Shown here piece by piece: positions 59,558 to 64,000 of a stretch of 64,000 nucleotides of DNA. Within the stretch, counting starts at the first letter, position 1. Every line of letters starts with the position of its first letter. A model generated the notes under the pieces. That model saw only the letters and a program-made list of their open reading frames with translations, made no database searches and had not been told where the DNA came from. Source of the DNA: Mytilinidion resinicola (taxonomy: Eukaryota; Ascomycota; Dothideomycetes; Mytilinidiales; Mytilinidiaceae). Location: contig NW_022985451.1 in NCBI RefSeq assembly GCF_010093595.1, positions 1,081,715-1,145,714 on the forward strand, in the 5' to 3' direction. A program made the translations under genes and the position numbers.

Positions 59558-61039
59558 TCAAGGGTGGGGGCCAATCACCCTCTGTGCCCTCCACGCCTCC
59601 TCTCTCGCCTCATTTGCCGCCAAATCCGCCAATTCGTTGCCAAAAAGGCCCTTATGACTCGGGACCCAGCATAGTTCGATCTTGTACCCAAACTGTTCAA
59701 TCGCGTACGTGGAGGCTGCAATGTTCTTGATCATGGGCCATATTGGGACGATGGGTCCAAGTGGCCACGTCTTGATAAGGTCGAGCGCCGTCGTGCAATC
59801 CGAGTAAATAACCACCACTTTCCCTGCCACGCTTTCGGTCGAGCTGTTCGCATTGTCGGAAATTCGCCTCTTTGCGGTCTCTAATGCGTCGATAATGGCC
59901 CAGACTTCGGCGTGCGTCGACGTGGTTCCCCGCTCACAGGTCATAGTCTTTGTGACCCATGGCGTTCCGGTTGAGGCCATGTTGTGCTTGTACGCGACGG
60001 CAGCACCAGCCGCGCCTGCTCTATTCACCGAAGCGTCCGCCCAAAACACGTATCGTACTGCCGCTTGGGTGCCATAGTGGCCGGTGTACTCTCGGGAGGC
60101 GATGCGACAAGCCTTCGCGTGGTTGTCTTTGATGACCTTACCTGCGAACCCGTGGTCGAGATATTGCGCGAGAGCGTCGGTCACGGTGTCCGTCTCGTCG
60201 TCGCTCAAGCTCCGAAGCGTCTGGTGCCAGTCGATCCACTTCTGCGAATGCGCCATCGTCTTCATTAAGTCCTTTGACTGCTCAAACTGCTGTTGTTGCA
60301 TTTCCCGGAACTTCTCAACCGCTCCTACCCAGGTGGCTATGTCTGCTTGCGTGTGCGCCACGTGGTTCTTGAGTACGCGCAGGTCTGTCAATATGCGTTC
60401 TTCAGCTTTTGCCTCGTCCCGTCGCTGTTTGACACGGTCTCTCTCCGTCGTGAGTATGTCCACCACCCGGTCCCGCGCGACTTCCTCGGCTTTCGTACGC
60501 GGAGCAACATTGCGGACCGCTTCCAGCTCGGTTTTTCTCAGCTCGGCGTGCAAGTCGTGGTTCCTCTGCCCGATAAGTTCTTCCATTTTCGCCAGCCATG
60601 CACGCGCCCGCCCCTCTTTCCGTTCAAGTGTTGCTTCGACCGCTTCTGTTGATTCAAATGGCACCGTTTCTTGCTCCTCCCGCTCTCCGAGCTCCTCTTC
60701 CCACCCTTCAGGTCCTTCTTTTGTCAACGGACGTGCCACATCTTCCTGCTCTTCCAACTCTTCTAACCGTTCCGCCCGCCTCTTGACCTCTCCAACGATA
60801 ATTTCCAACAATACTTCTCTTGACGCCACTTCTCGTACTTTTAGGAACATATTCAAAGTGTGAGTATCAGGGTCAGTTGCGTCCGTGCTCGCCTGCGCCG
60901 CGGCGCCCTTCCGCTCTCTCTCATCTTCTGCGACAACTTCAAGAAGATAGAGAAGTTCGTCCCACGCAGCGTCAGTCTGTGGCACGTTCTCTGCCGCATC
61001 ATCGAGAACATCCGCGAGCGAGAGAGCGACAGCGGCCAT
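59558..61039 (-). CDS. RNase H-domain protein with coiled-coil N-terminus
   Basis: A single frame of 493 residues from ATG 61039 (context GCCATGGC) to TGA 59558. Residues ~1-310 are very rich in Glu, Arg and Ala and strongly helical (REVASREVLLEIIVGEVKRR; LEELEEQEDVARPL; EKFREMQQQQFEQSKDLM), suggesting coiled coil. The C-terminal ~150 residues are an RNase H fold: FWADASVNRAGAAG, the TSTHAEVWAI Glu, VVIYSDCTTALDLI, LCWVPSHKGLFGNELADLAA, so the D-E-D-D active site is complete. Such domains normally end LINE-type reverse transcriptases, but no reverse transcriptase precedes it; fungal genomes often carry stand-alone versions. The open frame extends upstream of 61039 without an ATG. It may be a domesticated retroelement part cutting RNA in RNA-DNA hybrids. 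Confidence 0.75.
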   Translation of the reverse strand: MAAVALSLADVLDDAAENVPQTDAAWDELLYLLEVVAEDERERKGAAAQASTDATDPDTHTLNMFLKVREVASREVLLEIIVGEVKRRAERLEELEEQEDVARPLTKEGPEGWEEELGEREEQETVPFESTEAVEATLERKEGRARAWLAKMEELIGQRNHDLHAELRKTELEAVRNVAPRTKAEEVARDRVVDILTTERDRVKQRRDEAKAEERILTDLRVLKNHVAHTQADIATWVGAVEKFREMQQQQFEQSKDLMKTMAHSQKWIDWHQTLRSLSDDETDTVTDALAQYLDHGFAGKVIKDNHAKACRIASREYTGHYGTQAAVRYVFWADASVNRAGAAGAAVAYKHNMASTGTPWVTKTMTCERGTTSTHAEVWAIIDALETAKRRISDNANSSTESVAGKVVVIYSDCTTALDLIKTWPLGPIVPIWPMIKNIAASTYAIEQFGYKIELCWVPSHKGLFGNELADLAANEAREEAWRAQRVIGPHP

Positions 61040-61299
61040 GGCCAGGGCGGGGTGACGTGAAGCCTGGAAAGCATGATTAGTACGTGTGGTGCAGGCTACG
61101 TGGTCTCGTTGGACGCGTTCCAGTAATGTCAGTCTTTGTGGGTTAGTGAGGATCAAGCGCAGTAGCTGATGCGCGAAGTTGTGGTTGTTTTGCTGACGAG
61201 GTTGGAGGCAGAGTGTTTTGAGGCAAGCGAGAGGTGTTGTGGGGCAGGCGCGACGAACGCATGGTCATAGCTTTACCGCCAAAAGAGGCTTAGCGTGAT

Positions 61300-62060
61300 C
61301 TGTCAGGCTCCGCTCAGCGTGAAGTGGTAGTCCGTGATGATATCGTCTGAGGTGGCCCGGCATATCATAAAATTTCGTGAAGTGATGGTTTTGGCTAGCC
61401 TGATAGCTCGCTGGAGGACCTCGAGCGGTGCTAGGCCAGTGTACACAAGCAAGTGTAGACCTGAGAATGATGGAACTTTTTCGAGATAATGGCACTTCGC
61501 ACGCATTCACGGACTGGGGAACGTAAAGTGGTAGTCTACTCTGATATCGTCTGAGGTGGCTTAGAGAGCTTTTAGACTGACCAAAACTACTGCTTCACGA
61601 GCTTTGATGATATGCCGGAGGACCTCAAACAGTATCAGACTAGTGTACACTCGCAAGTGTGTCTGAGAATGGGAAGTTTTGGAACTATAATGGCTTTGTG
61701 GCTCCGAGGAACATGAAGTGGTAGTCTATTCTAATGCCGCTTGAGGTGGCCCAGCGAACTATAAAAATACTACTCCACGATAATTTATAATATACCAAAG
61801 TGCCTCAAACAGTGCTAGGCTAGTGTATACAAAAGTGTACACCTGTAAATAAACGGAAATGTTTGAAATGGGACTTCACATTCGTGGGACTGCTAGGCTC
61901 CGTGGCTCATTTGAACGAAAAGCGGCAGACCATTCTAATACCGTCTGAGGTGGCCTAGGGAGCTATCCGGCTTTTCAAAACTGCAGTTTTCTATTCTTTG
62001 ACAACGTATCAGAGGACCTCAAGCGGTGCTCGGCAAGTGCACACCAAATAAGCGAGGGTT
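61300..62060. repeat. Tandem array of four diverged ~200 bp units
   Basis: The anchor GAAGTGGTAGTC...ATCGTCTGAGGTGGC recurs, diverged, at about 61319, 61523, 61713 and 61916, with matching later parts (GCCGGAGGACCTC, GTGCTAGGCCAGTGTACAC). Unit lengths are about 204, 190 and 203 bp. No frame is conserved between units, so it looks like satellite DNA rather than a coding repeat. It lies just upstream of the RNase H gene. Confidence 0.85.
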
Positions 62061-63588
62061 TAAAATAGAAGCAGAGATTTGTGAAGTGCCACTTTTTGTT
62101 CAGGTCAGCTTGGGTGTTATGCTCCGATCCACACACCACGCGATAAAGAATGCATCTTGATATGACATGGACACTATGGCCTGATCCGTAAAGCCACCCA
62201 GCAACTCTGCATCTCACACTTGATGACACTGCATCACTCAGCTCCACTCTGCAACGTCACAATGTCGCCTCTCGGGAGAACTGATTAAAGCCAGTTAGCC
62301 AACGGTGATCTGAGGGGTCCATGCAGCGGCAGGTGTGTCTCCGCTCCACCCTCTCGTCCTCTTCGGCCCTGACTGGCATTTGGCACGCGATCTAATGCAC
62401 GCTGGCGCCGCTCTCGCGACTCCGAGGCGGGTCCAGCTGCGATGCCATACTGCCGGACACTGGCTGCCTCATTCTGAACCGTCAGACCATTTGTCGAACC
62501 TCTTTGCGTCCTCAAAGTCTGTATACGAGGGTGGAAATCGGCCAGCTCAGCGCTCATGCGTCGCCGGCCCAGCACCGCCTCGCCTCGCATCGCAATTCGC
62601 CACGGCCCTGAGCAGGTTCGCCCCCATGTTCGATGGTTGATGCACGCCATGGCCGGCCCCCTCGCTGCGGCAGTAGAGGGACACATCCCATTCGCCCCCG
62701 CTGTGCCGCAGAGCGGAAGGGTGCATATGCCGTGGGGTCCGCTGCCACCGCGATGGCCCAAATCTGCGCCGCCACGATGCCGGACGGGCTGCATGTCTTC
62801 AACCTCATCACTCGCCGCCTCTGACTCGCTGCAGCCCGCCGTGCCCCGCTGGAAACGTCCAGCCAGATAGCCGCAAGCGCAGATCCCCCAGACGCGCACC
62901 AACAGCCGCCAGACCTGCTAGGACGCCCACATCCCCCCTTCCCCCCCCAACGCCCACCGCTGCCGCTGCTCCCAGCTGTCCATCAATTGGCACAAGCCGC
63001 GCCGGCTCCCAGTCGCAGCAGTCATCGTGGCCTCGGGATGGTGTGCGTCTCGGCCAATCGCTGACGCTTCCGTCGCTGGAGACGTAGATGCTTTGCGGTG
63101 ATCGTCAGCCGCTGGGGGTCGACCACCACTAACCTGCGAGCCAAGTCTGGGCCCTCCCCGAGCAGAGTGCTCTCATGGACCTATATTCAGACTCCAGCCC
63201 GCCTCGCAGTTCCTCCTCACTCTCCAATATTTCCTGCTCTCGCGCGTGCCAATCGGAGTAAACTGCGCGCCCCAACGGCCACCATGTGCGACATAGGCCT
63301 GGAATTGTCTTTATCATCTTGCGGTACTAACCTTCTATAGTGCGTGGTCACAGCAGCGCTCACCTACCTTTATATACACTTATCTCCTTCACCATGTGTT
63401 GAGACTCGGGCCATCCCAGTCTCTCCTTGTCTGCCCAGACTCGAGCTGCACCTAAGCCCGCAGCTAACCCCATGGCTGGCGTGTTTGGCCCACAGCGACC
63501 CAATTGGTTGTTCGAATCCACTCAGCAGTTTCTCAGCCGTCAGCGCCCGCCAACCTCACTCTCACCTTCATGCCCCCCACCCGTCAAT
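62061..63588. other. Intergenic region, no gene seen
   Basis: GC-rich and CpG-containing between 62300 and 63050, with long but motif-free overlapping frames on both strands. The right part should hold the promoter of the GH18 gene. Confidence 0.45.
63371..63376 (+). promoter_or_regulatory. TATA-like box before GH18 gene
   Basis: TATATA within CTTTATATACACT, about 210 bp before the presumed ATG at 63589. Distance is rather long, so the call is weak. Confidence 0.25.
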
Positions 63589-64000
63589 ATGTACTTCAAC
63601 GGCGTCTACTATCCAAATTGGCGCATTTATAAGAACCAACCGCCGTCTTCTCTCAATCTCGATGTCATCTCCCACGTTTTCTATGCCTTTGCATGGTTAG
63701 TTGCGGCTCCTAGCTCATGTCAGGACCGTTACGCTAACAGCATCACTAGGGTGAAGACCGACGGCACTATTTATGTATGTTTCATTGTGGTCTTCCGGGA
63801 TTATCCTGCTAATAATTTACAGCTTAGTGACGAATGGGCAGACTCCCAGATCGATGTGGATGGTGTCAAGGGCTGTCTCAATGCTTTCGCTGCGCTGAAA
63901 AAGAAGTACACTGTCTTGAGGGTCATCTTGTCAGTCGGCGGGGGCGGCAAAGGTAGCGAAACATTTGCAGAGGCGGCTCGCACTCCAGCCTCGCGAGAAC
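63589..64000 (+). CDS. GH18 chitinase, 5' part only
   Basis: Exons 63589-63695, 63750-63774 and 63823 onward join in phase through 54 and 48 bp introns and run off the window. The protein begins MYFNGVYYPNWRIYKNQPPS, typical of intracellular fungal GH18 chitinases, then VISHVFYAFAWVKTDGTIY, LSDEWADSQIDVDGVKG and LRVILSVGGGGKGSETFAEA, which contains the SxGG substrate-binding motif. The catalytic DxxDxDxE motif would lie beyond the window. No signal peptide is seen, so a cytosolic or cell-wall-remodelling role inside the cell is suggested. The middle exon is only 25 bp, but both splices keep the frame and the motif. Confidence 0.88.
   Translation, partial: MYFNGVYYPNWRIYKNQPPSSLNLDVISHVFYAFAWLVAAPSSCQDRYANSITRVKTDGTIYVCFIVVFRDYPANNLQLSDEWADSQIDVDGVKGCLNAFAALKKKYTVLRVILSVGGGGKGSETFAEAARTPASRE

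Noticed and set aside
62285..62902. A 205-residue minus-strand frame in GC-rich DNA
   Set aside because: All six phases are open here because of GC content; no conserved segment seen.

Overview
The window is nuclear DNA of a filamentous ascomycete (Pezizomycotina, perhaps a dothideomycete or relative; not proven). Evidence: many 45-70 bp GT-AG introns, genes on both strands with no operons, a kexin, a small-subunit catalase, a fungal bZIP, DUF6594, GMC and GH18 genes, and above all several HET, NLR/STAND and HeLo-type self/non-self recognition genes. No tRNA, rRNA or CRISPR array was recognised.

Layout. 0.5-1.1 kb: small unknown protein. 2.6-4.6 kb: one reading frame joining a protein kinase to a Ras-like GTPase. 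5.3-7.4 kb: broken HET gene. 7.6-10.1 kb: four-exon gene with a fungal STAND N-terminal domain and ankyrin-like repeats. 10-13.7 kb: AT-rich, gene-poor, with a deleted aminotransferase relic. 13.7-22.3 kb: conserved PhoD-like phosphatase and KEX2 kexin, divergently transcribed. 22.4-27.3 kb: a 4.9 kb unit bounded by about 0.7 kb diverged inverted repeats and TA dinucleotides. It carries a divergent pair: an NB-ARC/TPR NLR (in-frame TAA) and a HeLo-like effector. The NLR N-terminus and the effector C-terminus carry the same amyloid-type signalling motif. 28.5-43.4 kb: degraded accessory tract with TPR and NLR relics, an AsaB/GA4-desaturase-like relic, two HET relics, a kinase with a broken tail and an intact HeLo-like pseudokinase gene. 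44.2-54.9 kb: mostly intact genes (catalase, bZIP, GMC oxidoreductase, DUF6594, GH43-like) plus one membrane-protein fragment. 57-64 kb: RBR ubiquitin ligase, stand-alone RNase H protein, a tandem array of about 200 bp units and the start of a GH18 chitinase.

How it fits together. The best candidate system is the NLR/HeLo-like pair at 22.4-27.3 kb. By analogy with the known fungal HELLP/PNT1 amyloid signalosome, the NLR would template the effector through the shared motif and trigger cell death. Here the pair lies inside a transposon-like unit and the NLR is interrupted. Around it, many recognition genes carry single stop codons where Trp or Gln would be expected, or small frameshifts, which looks like RIP-style or relaxed decay of an allorecognition island. 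The flanking metabolic and secretory genes remain open. Exon boundaries were inferred by eye from splice signals, reading-frame continuity and remembered family motifs; none is experimentally supported.
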